Below, piece by piece: positions 48,430 through 57,443 of a stretch of 64,000 nt of DNA. Every line of letters begins with the position of its first letter. The stretch's first letter is position 1. Under the pieces are notes generated by a model, which was not told the DNA's origin, did no database searches, and saw only the letters and a list, made by a program, of their open reading frames with translations. A program made the position numbers and the translations under genes. The stretch comes from CAWJFJ01 sp963800065. GTDB taxonomy: Bacteria > Actinomycetota > Acidimicrobiia > Acidimicrobiales > UBA8190. The stretch is taken from positions 124,001 through 188,000 of the forward strand of contig CAWCZO010000011.1 of the NCBI GenBank assembly GCA_963800065.1, given 5' to 3'.

Positions 48430-48978
48430 TCAGAGGAGATCGACCTCGTCCCGGGTCACCGTGCAGTGCACGCCCACGGAGGTGGCCGCCCCCCGGATGC
48501 GCTCGCCAGCCGCATCGCCGGCGGCGCCGGCCGGGAGGGTGACCCGCAACGTCATGACGTAGACGGGCGCACCGTCGTCGCCCACGAGGTGGGTCGTGAG
48601 GTCCACGACGTTGCCCCCGGCGTCGGCCAGCGCCCCCGTCACGGTGCGGACGATCCCGGTCCGGTCGGCACCGTGCACGGCGATCGTCCAGGACTCCTCT
48701 CGTGGTCCCTCCGGTTCTCCCGGGGGCGGCGTGTCGTGGAGGGGACGCACGGCCACCACCAGTTCGAATCGGCCCGCCACCTCGCCAAGGGCGCCCTCGA
48801 GGGCGCCGGCGGTGACGCCGTCGGGGGCCGACACAACCAGGAGGACGGCGAAATGGCCCTGGAGGTTCGTCATCGTCGAGTCTTCGAGATTGCAACCCAA
48901 ATCGGCGAGAACCCCGCTCACGGCGGCGACGATGCCGGGGCGGTCGGCGCCCAGAGCACTGAGCCACAGTCGTCCCAT
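48430..48978 (-). CDS. Double ACT-domain protein, GcvR-like
   Basis: 182 residues with two ACT domains: LWLSALGADRPGIVAAVSGVLADLGCNLEDSTMTNLQGHFAVLLVVSAP (about residues 4-80) and WTIAVHGADRTGIVRTVTGALADAGGNVVDLTTHLVGDDGAPVYVMTLRVTLP (about 95-160). ACT pairs bind amino acids; GcvR in E. coli senses glycine and restrains GcvA. No GcvA or glycine-cleavage gene is nearby, so the partner is unknown. Start ATG has TAGTGT six bases upstream. Confidence 0.82.
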   Translation of the reverse strand: MGRLWLSALGADRPGIVAAVSGVLADLGCNLEDSTMTNLQGHFAVLLVVSAPDGVTAGALEGALGEVAGRFELVVAVRPLHDTPPPGEPEGPREESWTIAVHGADRTGIVRTVTGALADAGGNVVDLTTHLVGDDGAPVYVMTLRVTLPAGAAGDAAGERIRGAATSVGVHCTVTRDEVDLL

Positions 48979-48984
48979 CGGCGA

Positions 48985-48990
48985 ACACTA
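48985..48990 (-). promoter_or_regulatory. -10 box TAGTGT of the ACT-domain gene (leaderless)
   Basis: TAGTGT ends six bases before the ATG at 48978. Confidence 0.6.
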
Positions 48991-48992
48991 CG

Positions 48993-50363
48993 TCACGGTG
49001 GGGCGCCGACGCCCTCCACCGCGGCCGCCCGGCCGAAGACAACGGCGAAGAGAGCCAGCCCCCCGGCGAACTCCCACTCGTTGAAGAACGAGAGCCGGTC
49101 GAACAGATCGAAGAGGCCGACGACGGCGGCCGCTCCGAGGAAGAAGCCGTAGGTGTCGCCGGGGAGCCGCCACAGCGCCAGCGCGACGGCGATGGCGATG
49201 GCCGTCGCCGGGAGCCAGGTCCCGGGGGTGAGTCCGTGGAGGACGGCGGTGGTGTACAGCGAGAGCGAGTCCCGCCGGGCGGGGAGATCGAGATTGAGGG
49301 TGATGGCACCGGACACGAAGGCATGGATGTTGGCGGCCGCCCAGGGGAGGATGAAGGCGGCGGCGGCGCCCACCGAGAGGGCCGTCCGGCGCCAGCCGAA
49401 GTCCTCCCACATCGCCGCCAACGGAACGAGCATCCAGGTGTACGGCTTGCAGGTCAGGGCCAGGGCGAAAGCCACCACGGCCCAACCCCGCCGACCGCGT
49501 CTCACCGCATAGCCGGTGAGACACAGAGCCAGCAGCGAGAGGGGGTCGACCCATGATTGATCCAATCCGAAGAGAAATCTCGGGTAGAGGAGGAACAGAC
49601 CGGCAATCAGGGCGTCGTCAGAGCTCCTGCTCATCCGGATCAGGATGAGAGCGGTCAGTGCCATGGCCGTCAGGAGTCCGTAGCGGACGTCCCCGAACAC
49701 GACGTGGAAGGGCCACAGCAACACGGCCGCCCCGGGCAGATAGGTGAACCGGTTGGACACCTCGCGGGGGATGCCGCTCGTCCATCGGACGGCGTAGATG
49801 TCGTGGCCGTGGGACAAACCACCGGCGGCCGCCTGCAGCATGTACCACGTGTCGATCGAGGGCCGGGGGTCCGACAGCACCATGGCCACCCCGGCTCCCG
49901 TCACGATGGCCACCACGGCGTAGGCGGTGAGCCGGCCTCTTCGCCGACCGAAGAGCGCCCATACCACCACCGACAGGGCGGCGACCCCCGTCAGGGAGCG
50001 GCTGAGGTAGAGCGCTGCCACGTCCGAGTGGGAGATACCGGCGGGGAGGACGACGGCGGCGGCGGCCACGGTGGCCACCGCCAGGGTGACGCCGGTCATG
50101 GCCGACCGTTCTCGTCGTAGGGATCGCCCGACGGCGACAGTGACGACGAGGAGGGCGACACCCACCGTCATGATGACGACGCTCGTCTGCGCGTAGCCCC
50201 CGAAGGTGGCGGCCGCCCCGAAACCTATCGCCGACCACGCCGCCAACAACGTGAGGTTGGCGTCGAAGGGTCCCCACCGCAGATGGCTCCGCCGCCCCGT
50301 GTCGCCCGGCCGACGGCTGGGAGAGAGCGCGTCCTGTTTCTCGTCACCGACAGGGCGGGCCAT
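48993..50363 (-). CDS. Polytopic membrane protein, GT87-like mannosyltransferase fold
   Basis: 456 residues from the ATG at 50363, with about eleven hydrophobic helices. The loop SDPRPSIDTWYMLQAAAGGLSHGHDIYAVRWTSG contains the acidic/aromatic pattern found after helix 1 in GT-C (GT87, DUF2029) glycosyltransferases, and LTCKPYTWMLVPLAAMW (Lys-Pro-Tyr) matches a conserved loop of that family. It would use polyprenyl-phosphate mannose outside the membrane, in keeping with the PimB-like enzyme in this window; this is inference. TACGCT lies seven bases before the ATG. Confidence 0.72.
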   Translation of the reverse strand: MARPVGDEKQDALSPSRRPGDTGRRSHLRWGPFDANLTLLAAWSAIGFGAAATFGGYAQTSVVIMTVGVALLVVTVAVGRSLRRERSAMTGVTLAVATVAAAAVVLPAGISHSDVAALYLSRSLTGVAALSVVVWALFGRRRGRLTAYAVVAIVTGAGVAMVLSDPRPSIDTWYMLQAAAGGLSHGHDIYAVRWTSGIPREVSNRFTYLPGAAVLLWPFHVVFGDVRYGLLTAMALTALILIRMSRSSDDALIAGLFLLYPRFLFGLDQSWVDPLSLLALCLTGYAVRRGRRGWAVVAFALALTCKPYTWMLVPLAAMWEDFGWRRTALSVGAAAAFILPWAAANIHAFVSGAITLNLDLPARRDSLSLYTTAVLHGLTPGTWLPATAIAIAVALALWRLPGDTYGFFLGAAAVVGLFDLFDRLSFFNEWEFAGGLALFAVVFGRAAAVEGVGAPP

Positions 50364-50370
50364 CGGGCAA

Positions 50371-50376
50371 AGCGTA
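50371..50376 (-). promoter_or_regulatory. -10 box TACGCT of the GT87-like gene (leaderless)
   Basis: TACGCT ends seven bases before the ATG at 50363, supporting this start over one 27 codons upstream. Confidence 0.6.
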
Positions 50377-50420
50377 GGGACGACCGGTGGGCCCGGGCGG
50401 GATGGCACCGACCATGGCAC

Positions 50421-50426
50421 TACATT
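50421..50426 (+). promoter_or_regulatory. -10 box TACATT of the DUF35-thiolase operon (leaderless)
   Basis: TACATT ends seven bases before the ATG at 50434. Confidence 0.6.
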
Positions 50427-50433
50427 CTGCGGA

Positions 50434-50847
50434 ATGAGCGCCACCGTGCCCGTTCACCCCGGTCTGTTCACCGATGGCGATCCACCCCACCTGTTGGGCG
50501 GCCGGTGCCGCACCTGTTCGCATCATCACTTCCCCCGTCACGACATCTGCCCCTACTGCGCGTCCGACGCGACCGAGACGACCCAGCTCTCGGACGTCGG
50601 GCGCCTGTGGGCGTGGACCGCCGTCACCCATCCTCCTCCGGGCTACCGGGGGGAGACGCCCTACGGCTTCGGCGTGGTCGAGTTGCCCGAAGGTCTGCGT
50701 ATCGTCACCCGTCTGACCGAACCGGACCCCTCACGCCTGCGCGTCGACCAGCCCATGCACCTGGTCACGGACCCCCTGCACACCGATGACGAGGGCCACC
50801 GGGTCGTCACCTACGCCTTCGCCCCCGACGAGTCAGAGTCGCGGTGA
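50434..50847 (+). CDS. DUF35 OB-fold / zinc-ribbon acyl-CoA-binding protein
   Basis: 137 residues. The rubredoxin-like zinc ribbon is LLGGRCRTCSHHHFPRHDICPYCASDA (two CxxC), followed by an OB-fold with LWAWTAVTHPPPGYRGETPYGFGVVELPEGLRIVTRL. DUF35 proteins partner thiolase-like enzymes, as in the Ltp2-ChsH2 steroid aldolase and archaeal thiolase complexes. The thiolase gene begins inside its stop (GTGA), so a complex between the two products is very likely. Confidence 0.88.
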   Translation: MSATVPVHPGLFTDGDPPHLLGGRCRTCSHHHFPRHDICPYCASDATETTQLSDVGRLWAWTAVTHPPPGYRGETPYGFGVVELPEGLRIVTRLTEPDPSRLRVDQPMHLVTDPLHTDDEGHRVVTYAFAPDESESR

Positions 50848-51995
50848 CGGCCGTCGAGATCGCCGGCATCGGCCTCCATCCGTTCGGGCGTTTCGACGGT
50901 GTGACCCTGACCGACATGGGGGCGGCGGCCGTGGGCCATGCCTTGGCCGAGGCGGGCGTGGTCCGGGGCGGGTTCCAGGCCGCCTTCTGTGGCACCGCCT
51001 ACGGTGGGGTGGCCACCGGGCACAAGGTGCTCGGCGCCCTCGGGATGACGGGGATGCCCATCGTGGACGTTGAGGCCGGGTGCGCCAGTGGCGCAGCCGC
51101 CCTCATGCTCGGCAGCGCCGCCATCAGGGGTGGGCAGTACGAGACGGTCCTCGTCTTCGGAGTGGAGAAGATGCCCCGGGGCATCATCCGCTCCTCCTTC
51201 TTCGATCCCTGGCAAGAGGAGGCGGGGTACGCCGCCACTCCGGCGTACTTCGGCCTGCGGGCCCAGCGCTTCATGCTCACATCGGGGGTGACCAAGGATC
51301 ACCTGGCCGCCGTGGTGGTGAAGAACAGGCGCCACGGGGTCGAGAATCCCGACGCCATGTACCGGTCCGAGGTCGGGGCTGACGCCGTCCTCGGATCCCG
51401 GGTGGTGTGCGAACCCTTGCACCTGTGGATGCTGTGCTCCCCCAACGAGGGCGCCGCCGCCGTCGTGCTCAGACGAGGCACGGCCACGGGGGGAGCCACG
51501 GCGGGCGGGCGGGTGGAGCTGGCCGCCGCCGTCTTGCGGTCGCACCTTCCCGGCGCCGTCCTGAGCGAGTCGACCCCGATGGCCGGGCTCACCGACGACG
51601 ACCTCCCCACCCCCACCACCCTGGCCGCCAACGACGCCTACGAGGTGGCGGGCCTGGGTCCGCGTGACCTCGACGTCGTCGAGTGCCAGGACACCGACGC
51701 GGCGCGCGAGTTGATGTCGTACGAGGAACTGGGTCTGTGCCCACCGGGGGGGGCGGCGGAGATGCTGGAGGCCGGCGTCTCCTCGATCGGCGGCCGCCTC
51801 CCCGTCAACCCGAGCGGCGGACTCCTGTCCAAGGGGGAGCCTCTGGGGGCGTCGGCCCTCGGCCAGGTGGTGGAGCTCGTCCGCCAATTGCGAGGGGAGG
51901 CCGGGGACCGTCAGGTCCACGGCGCCCGTGTGGGGCTGGCGCACACCGTCGGACGGGGCGCCAACGCCGGTGTGGTGGTTCTGCGACGTTCCTGA
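50844..51995 (+). CDS. Thiolase-family protein, partner of DUF35
   Basis: 383 residues. The thiolase fold is clear: VDVEAGCASGAAALMLGSAAIRGGQYETVLVFGVEKM with a nucleophile-type Cys, VNPSGGLLSKGEPLGASALGQVVELVRQLRG near the C-terminus, and GLAHTVGRGANAGVVVL. The usual second catalytic Cys (CxG near the C-terminus) is replaced by GRGANAG, as in SCP2/Ltp-type nonthiolytic thiolases. It therefore may be an aldolase, like Ltp2, and not a true thiolase. Co-translated with DUF35 and followed by an acyl-CoA ligase. Confidence 0.85.
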   Translation: MTAVEIAGIGLHPFGRFDGVTLTDMGAAAVGHALAEAGVVRGGFQAAFCGTAYGGVATGHKVLGALGMTGMPIVDVEAGCASGAAALMLGSAAIRGGQYETVLVFGVEKMPRGIIRSSFFDPWQEEAGYAATPAYFGLRAQRFMLTSGVTKDHLAAVVVKNRRHGVENPDAMYRSEVGADAVLGSRVVCEPLHLWMLCSPNEGAAAVVLRRGTATGGATAGGRVELAAAVLRSHLPGAVLSESTPMAGLTDDDLPTPTTLAANDAYEVAGLGPRDLDVVECQDTDAARELMSYEELGLCPPGGAAEMLEAGVSSIGGRLPVNPSGGLLSKGEPLGASALGQVVELVRQLRGEAGDRQVHGARVGLAHTVGRGANAGVVVLRRS

Positions 51996-52085
51996 ACGAG
52001 AACCGCGGTCGCATCACGGGCCCGGCGGGCCAGATCTACAGTGGCCGGCAGGTGCTTCGGGGGTGTGGCGCCAAAGGGGGAATCG

Positions 52086-53687
52086 ATGAGCCAATTCACG
52101 GTGGCGGGCATGTTCCGCGCCAACGTGGCCGGCGTCGGCGACCGACCGATGTTCCGCATCGGCGGGACCACGGTGACATGGTCCGAACATCACCGTCGGG
52201 CCTCGTCGGTGGCCCAGGCTCTCCTCGGCGAAGGGGTCTCCCCCGGCGACCGGGTGGCGTTCCTCGATCGCAACGGGCTCGCCTATTTCGAGGTCTTGTT
52301 CGGCGGGGCCCTGGCCGGGGCGGTGAACGTGGCCGTCAACTGGCGCCTGGCCCCTTCCGAGATGGCCGGGGTGATCGACGACTCCCGGGCCACCGTCCTG
52401 GTGATCCATCCCGACTTCGTGCCCTGCCTGGCCGCCATGGACAGCGGTCTTCCCCATGTCACCAGGATCGTCGTCCTCGGTGAGGCCAAGGCCGACGCCG
52501 ATCTCGGCGGATCGTCGGATCTGGCCCGGCGCGTCGGCTACGAGGAATGGCTGGCTGCCCGTGATCCGATCGACCCCGGTCATGTCGGCGCGCCCGACGA
52601 CGTCTCTATGCAGCTGTACACGTCGGGCACCACCGGTCTCCCCAAGGGCGTGATGCTGGCCAACCGCAACATCTCGACCATGATCGAACTGGCCGGTTCC
52701 GACGCCTTCGACATCGACGACACCACCGTGAGTCTCGTGGCCATGCCTCTGTTCCACATCGGCGGATCGGGGTGGGCACTGACCGCCATGTCTCGAGGAG
52801 GGACGTCGGTGATCCTGCGCGACCTGGACCCGGCCGAACTGCTCCGGCTGGTGGAGCGCGAACGGATCACCCACGCCTTCGTGGTCCCGGCCGTCCTCAT
52901 GTTGCTCCTGGCCACCCCGGGGATCGAGAAGGCAGACCTTTCGAGCCTTGACACCATCTTCTACGGGGCGTCACCGATCGCCGAAGACGTGCTCGTCCGG
53001 TGCATGAGCGTCTTCGGTTGCCGCTTCTCCCAGGTCTACGGCATGACGGAGACGTCCGGTGCCATCGTCCGGCTCGAGCACGAGGACCACGACCCCGACG
53101 GCGACCGTCGCCACCTCCTGCGCGCCGCCGGAAAGGTGCTGCCCACGGTCGAGATCCGCATCGTCGACCCCGACACCGCCACCGACGTCCCCACCCACGA
53201 GGTGGGCGAGATCTGGACCCGTTCGGGCTACAACATGGTCGGCTACTGGGACAAGCCCGAGGAGACGGCCCGCACCGTCGTGGACGGCGGCTGGTTGCGG
53301 ACGGGTGACGCCGGGTACCTCGACGACGAGGGCTACCTCTTCCTCCACGACCGGATCAAGGACATGGTCGTCTCCGGCGGGGAGAACATCTACCCGGCCG
53401 AGGTGGAGAACGTCCTCCTGGCCGTTCCCGGCATCGCCGACGCCGCCGTCATCGGCGTCCCCGACGAGTCCTGGGGTGAGACGGTGAAGGCGGTGGTCGT
53501 CCGCGACGCCGGCTCCGACATCGCCGCCGGGGAGATCATCACCTTCTGTCGGGACCGGTTGGCGCACTACAAATGCCCGACGTCGGTCGACTTCGCCGAG
53601 CTCCTCCCCCGCAACCCGTCCGGGAAGATCCTCAAGCGTGAGCTGCGCGAGCCGTACTGGGCCGGTCGGGAGCGTCGCATTCACTGA
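52086..53687 (+). CDS. Acyl-CoA synthetase (AMP-forming, FadD-type)
   Basis: 533 residues from the ATG at 52086, set by AAAGGGGG seven bases upstream. Adenylation motifs: LYTSGTTGLPKGVMLANRN (A3), YGMTETSG (A5), GWLRTGDAGYLDDEGYLFLHDRIKDMV (A7-A8) and the catalytic Lys in LPRNPSGKILKREL (A10). It activates a carboxylic acid to its CoA thioester via an acyl-AMP. The exact acid is unknown. It lies 90 bp after the thiolase gene on the same strand, suggesting a shared degradative pathway. Confidence 0.92.
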   Translation: MSQFTVAGMFRANVAGVGDRPMFRIGGTTVTWSEHHRRASSVAQALLGEGVSPGDRVAFLDRNGLAYFEVLFGGALAGAVNVAVNWRLAPSEMAGVIDDSRATVLVIHPDFVPCLAAMDSGLPHVTRIVVLGEAKADADLGGSSDLARRVGYEEWLAARDPIDPGHVGAPDDVSMQLYTSGTTGLPKGVMLANRNISTMIELAGSDAFDIDDTTVSLVAMPLFHIGGSGWALTAMSRGGTSVILRDLDPAELLRLVERERITHAFVVPAVLMLLLATPGIEKADLSSLDTIFYGASPIAEDVLVRCMSVFGCRFSQVYGMTETSGAIVRLEHEDHDPDGDRRHLLRAAGKVLPTVEIRIVDPDTATDVPTHEVGEIWTRSGYNMVGYWDKPEETARTVVDGGWLRTGDAGYLDDEGYLFLHDRIKDMVVSGGENIYPAEVENVLLAVPGIADAAVIGVPDESWGETVKAVVVRDAGSDIAAGEIITFCRDRLAHYKCPTSVDFAELLPRNPSGKILKRELREPYWAGRERRIH

Positions 53688-53722
53688 CCACATCGTCGGA
53701 GGTTCCCGGCAGAACGCCCTTC

Positions 53723-54208
53723 TCAGCCCGACGCTCCTCGGGCACCGTCTTCGAGGGTCCGGGCCAGGATCCCGAGGGTGGCCCGGAGCGCTCCTTCGGA
53801 CAGAACGGGGAAGATCCCGGCCTTCTTCACGGCGGGGTCGATCGACGCCCAGTCGTAGTAGGAGGTGACGCGGGTGCCGTCCTCGACGGGCTCGAGGCCG
53901 TAACCGTAGACGTGGCCCACCGAGGGCCGCCTCTCACCGGCGATCGTCCAGGCGATCTGGCGGTCCGGCACCCATCGAGCGATGGTGACGATCACGTTGT
54001 AGCGACCCATCGGACGGTCGTTGAGCGCCCGGCGGTCCATGTGAACGACGAAGCTGTCACCGACGGCCGTCACGGGATCGCCCGTAGCCCCCATCAGCAT
54101 TCCGGAGCTGTCGATCATGACGTGACCGTGTGGGTCGCACAGCAGCCTGAAGATCGTCGAGGGCGCGGCGGCGATCACCCGCTGCACCTCGAACCGCTCG
54201 GTCGTCAT
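53723..54208 (-). CDS. SRPBCC family polyketide cyclase/dehydrase-like protein
   Basis: 161 residues from the ATG at 54208. START-like fold: FEVQRVIAAAPSTIFRLLCDPHGHVMIDSSGMLMG at the N-terminus, VVTIARW-like beta core (YNVIVTIARWVPDRQIAWTIAG), GYGLEPVEDGTRVTSYYDWASI, and the long C-terminal helix ALRATLGILARTLEDGARG. Ligand unknown. GGAG lies directly before the ATG. It is leftward, 22 bp downstream of xseB, and convergent with the acyl-CoA ligase. Confidence 0.78.
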   Translation of the reverse strand: MTTERFEVQRVIAAAPSTIFRLLCDPHGHVMIDSSGMLMGATGDPVTAVGDSFVVHMDRRALNDRPMGRYNVIVTIARWVPDRQIAWTIAGERRPSVGHVYGYGLEPVEDGTRVTSYYDWASIDPAVKKAGIFPVLSEGALRATLGILARTLEDGARGASG

Positions 54209-54230
54209 CTCCTCATGGATGTCAGCCGGG

Positions 54231-54575
54231 TCAGAAGAGGGCCTGATCCTCTTCCTCATCGGGACCCGGTGGGTCACCGACCCCGTCGACGTCGTCGAGG
54301 TCATCGACCCCACCGACTTCGCCGTCGTCATCGAGTTCCCGGTTGACGGACTCCAGGCGGGGGACGAGCTCCTCCACCTGCGCCCGAGTCTTCCGGACGC
54401 GCCGGTCGAGCTCGTCGACGATGGCCGTAGCCCGCTCGAGCCGGACGACGAGCTGGTCGACGTCAACGTCGCGCTGCTCGAAGAATCCGACGATGGCGTC
54501 GAGCTCCCGGCTCGCCTCGGTGTAGCTGAGCTCGCCCACCGGGATGGCGGCGTCACCCGCCTCAGGCCTTGTCAT
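54231..54575 (-). CDS. xseB: Exodeoxyribonuclease VII small subunit
   Basis: 114 residues. The conserved XseB core is LSYTEASRELDAIVGFFEQRDVDVDQLVVRLERATAIVDELDRRVRKTRAQVEEL (about residues 16-70). The C-terminal 40 residues are strongly acidic (RELDDDGEVGGVDDLDDVDG), longer than usual. It assembles in several copies with XseA to degrade single-stranded DNA. The start overlaps the end of xseA by 14 bp, as in a typical xseAB operon. Confidence 0.92.
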   Translation of the reverse strand: MTRPEAGDAAIPVGELSYTEASRELDAIVGFFEQRDVDVDQLVVRLERATAIVDELDRRVRKTRAQVEELVPRLESVNRELDDDGEVGGVDDLDDVDGVGDPPGPDEEEDQALF

Positions 54576-55953
54576 CGATCCTCCTCTCGGCCGTCAGGTC
54601 GCGTCGGTCCGTCCCCGTCACGTCAACCTGTCGCACATCGGAGACGGCGGCGCCGTCGGCGAAACGGGTCACGAGCACCGAACCCTCGGCCAGGGCGCCG
54701 GCCGAACGCACGATGCGACCATCCTCACCCAACGTCAGCGTGTAGCCCCGCACCAGCTGCCGATCCACGTCGTAGGCGGCCAGAAGGCGCCGCCACGATT
54801 CCAGTCTCTCGGCCTCCTGGGCGACGGCCCGCCGGGCGCCGGGGCCGACGCGGGCGGCGCGCTGGTCGACCGTCATCGCCGCCACGTCGAGCTGCCGGCG
54901 GGCCTGGGCGGCGATTCGTCGTGACCGGGTCTCGAGCCGTTCGGAATGCCGGTTCAGCTGATGCCGGGCGGCCTGACCCAGACGGGCCCGTGCCGTCCGG
55001 TCGCGTTCGACGGCACCTTCCAACACCTCGGTGGCCCGCCTGGCCACGAGTCCGGCGGTCAGGACGACGGACTCCCACCAGGCGCCGGCCCGCCGTACCA
55101 GCTCCTGACCGCACTCGGTGGGGGTGACGAAGCAGCAACCGGCCACGATGTCGGCCACCGACTGGTCCCCCGTGTGGCCGATCCCCGTCCAGACGGGCAC
55201 CGGGCAGAGGGCCACGGCGCGGGCCACGGGCTCGGAGTCGAAAGCCACCAGATCGGCCTTCGAACCACCTCCGCGCACCAGCACCAGCAGGTCACAGGCG
55301 GCGGCCAGCGCGGCGACGGCGCGGGCGATGGCGGCGGGAGCGGCGGCTCCCTGGACCTGGGCCGCCACCACCACGACGGTGAAGGCGAGCCCCGATCCTT
55401 CCAACTGGCCCAGGAAGTCCTTGAACCCTTCGGTGCCGGGACTCCCCACCAGGCCGACCCGCAGGGCCAGCTCGGGTACGGGAAGCGAACCGTTACGACG
55501 GAGGAGCCCTTCGGCTTCGAGGGCCTTCAGGAGGGCGGCCCGCCGGGCCGCCAGCCGGCCCAGGAGGGCGTCGACGTCCACGTCGACGGCGATGAAATTG
55601 ACCTGGGCCCGGGGGGCGTAGAACTCGACCCGGCCGCGCAAGGTCACCACGGTACCGACCTCGAGGACGATTCCCTGCCTGGCCAGTGACGCCTTCATGG
55701 GGGCCCACGTCCTCTGCCAGCAGTTGATCTTCAGGACCTTGGCGTCACGGCCGTGCCGTGCCTCGGGGTCGACCAGGTCGATGTAACAGTGCCCCGTCCG
55801 ATCGGTGATGCTCTGCACCTCACCGCGCACCCAGACCAGTTGCCCCCGGGGGAAGGCCCTGGTGATGGCCGCCTGCACCTGATCGAGCAGGGTGGCGATG
55901 GACAGCACGTCCGGTCGATCCGGAGGGAGGAGCTGCGCGGTCCCGGACTCCAT
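54562..55953 (-). CDS. xseA: Exodeoxyribonuclease VII large subunit
   Basis: 463 residues from the ATG at 55953. N-terminal OB-fold QLVWVRGEVQSITDRTGHCYIDLVD and VVTLRGRVEFYAPRAQVNFI; catalytic core VGLVGSPGTEGFKDFLGQL, LVRGGGSKADLVAFDSEPVARAVALCPVPVWTGIGHTGDQSVADIVA, then coiled-coil helices and the terminal RGYTLTLGEDGRIVRSAGAL. It is the nuclease subunit of ExoVII, acting on single-stranded DNA. TAGGGT lies eight bases before the ATG. It is divergent from rnpB. Confidence 0.94.
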   Translation of the reverse strand: MESGTAQLLPPDRPDVLSIATLLDQVQAAITRAFPRGQLVWVRGEVQSITDRTGHCYIDLVDPEARHGRDAKVLKINCWQRTWAPMKASLARQGIVLEVGTVVTLRGRVEFYAPRAQVNFIAVDVDVDALLGRLAARRAALLKALEAEGLLRRNGSLPVPELALRVGLVGSPGTEGFKDFLGQLEGSGLAFTVVVVAAQVQGAAAPAAIARAVAALAAACDLLVLVRGGGSKADLVAFDSEPVARAVALCPVPVWTGIGHTGDQSVADIVAGCCFVTPTECGQELVRRAGAWWESVVLTAGLVARRATEVLEGAVERDRTARARLGQAARHQLNRHSERLETRSRRIAAQARRQLDVAAMTVDQRAARVGPGARRAVAQEAERLESWRRLLAAYDVDRQLVRGYTLTLGEDGRIVRSAGALAEGSVLVTRFADGAAVSDVRQVDVTGTDRRDLTAERRIDDKA

Positions 55954-55961
55954 GGTCCGAC

Positions 55962-55967
55962 ACCCTA
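55962..55967 (-). promoter_or_regulatory. -10 box TAGGGT of xseA (leaderless)
   Basis: TAGGGT ends eight bases before the ATG at 55953. Confidence 0.55.
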
Positions 55968-56042
55968 TCGAGGAGGTGATCGGCGGCGGTTCCGTCGCCA
56001 AACGTCGGGAGAACACCGCCCCGACCTGGCACACTGGGGGGC

Positions 56043-56419
<377 letters not shown>

Positions 56420-56506
56420 ACTAGGCCTTGGACGAGGATTTCGTGAGGGCGGCATTCCCCGGACGGTGGCCAGACCGCGGGCCCAGGACCGAGACGATCG
56501 CTTCGC

Positions 56507-56524
56507 CGGGACCGTACGGTCCCG
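56507..56524. repeat. 18-bp perfect palindrome downstream of rnpB
   Basis: CGGGACCGTACGGTCCCG, fully self-complementary, 88 bp past the end of rnpB and 125 bp before the methyltransferase start. There is no T tract, so it does not look like an intrinsic terminator. The remaining part of 56420-56648 shows no convincing gene. Confidence 0.6.
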
Positions 56525-56636
56525 CCAGGCGAGTGGTCTTCCCCTCTGTTCCGACGACAACCTCATCGCAGGACCTAGGACTAGACCACAAGCGCAGGCA
56601 GTGGAGGCTCGGTTCGTCGGTCCAGGGTCCCGGTTG

Positions 56637-56642
56637 TATTTT
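56637..56642 (+). promoter_or_regulatory. -10 box TATTTT of the methyltransferase gene (leaderless)
   Basis: TATTTT ends six bases before the GTG at 56649. Confidence 0.6.
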
Positions 56643-56648
56643 GGGGCG

Positions 56649-57443
56649 GTGGGCGACGACACCTGGGCCTGTTTGGCTGACCAATTTGCCGATGAGGCAT
56701 ATGCCTCGGTGAAGGGACATGTGCGCACCTATGTGATGCACCAGCAGCTGCTCGAGCACCTGCCGCCGCCTCCAGCGCATGTGCTCGACGTCGGCGGCGG
56801 CGCCGGCCATCAATCGTTTCCACTGGCCCAGGCCGGCTACGACGTAACACTGCTCGACCAGTCGCCGGCGATGCTGGACAAAGCGCGACAGCGGCTCCAG
56901 CGGCTTCCCGCTGAGGCCCAGCGACGCGCCACGCTCTTACAGGCCGACGGCGAGAACGCCCACGATGCGGTGAACGGCCAACGCTTCGACGCCGTGTTGT
57001 GTCATGGCGTGCTCGGATACCTCGAGCAACCGGGGCCTTTGGTCAACCAGCTGTGCCGGTGCGCCGCTGCCGGTGGCCTGGTCTCGATCATGACGGGGAA
57101 CGCCAAGACGATGGCCGTGCGCCCGGCCTTGGAACGGCGGTGGGGCGACGCTCTGGCGGCGTTCGACGCCAGAACCGAGATTGGGGTGCTGGGAGTGCCG
57201 GGTCGAGCCGACACGGTGGAGGAACTCAGCGAACTCATGCAGAGCCAGGGCGTGGAGCCACTGCGCTGGTACGGGGTATGGCTGTTCGTCGACTGGCTCG
57301 AATTCAGTGGCGCCCAGTTGGATCCCAACGATTCACAGCAGGTCGCGGCGACAGCCGCCGTCGAACTCGAGGCCAGCCGACGAGACCCCTACCGCCAACT
57401 CAGTCGCGTCTTTCATCTCGTGGGACGCAAAGGTCCGAACTGA
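56649..57443 (+). CDS. SAM-dependent methyltransferase, CmoA/UbiE-like class I
   Basis: 264 residues from the GTG at 56649. SAM-binding motif I is HVLDVGGGAGHQSFPLAQAGYDVTLLDQSP, with an acidic residue ending strand 2; motif II-III lies in FDAVLCHGVLGYLEQPGPLVNQLCRCAAAGGLVSIMTGN. The N-terminal DQFADEAYASVKGHVRTYVMHQQLLEHL resembles CmoM-type tRNA methyltransferases, and the substrate could be tRNA. Its position next to rnpB may be chance. Longer starts reach into a region without conservation. The 190 bp after it hold nothing I can identify. Confidence 0.82.
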   Translation: MGDDTWACLADQFADEAYASVKGHVRTYVMHQQLLEHLPPPPAHVLDVGGGAGHQSFPLAQAGYDVTLLDQSPAMLDKARQRLQRLPAEAQRRATLLQADGENAHDAVNGQRFDAVLCHGVLGYLEQPGPLVNQLCRCAAAGGLVSIMTGNAKTMAVRPALERRWGDALAAFDARTEIGVLGVPGRADTVEELSELMQSQGVEPLRWYGVWLFVDWLEFSGAQLDPNDSQQVAATAAVELEASRRDPYRQLSRVFHLVGRKGPN

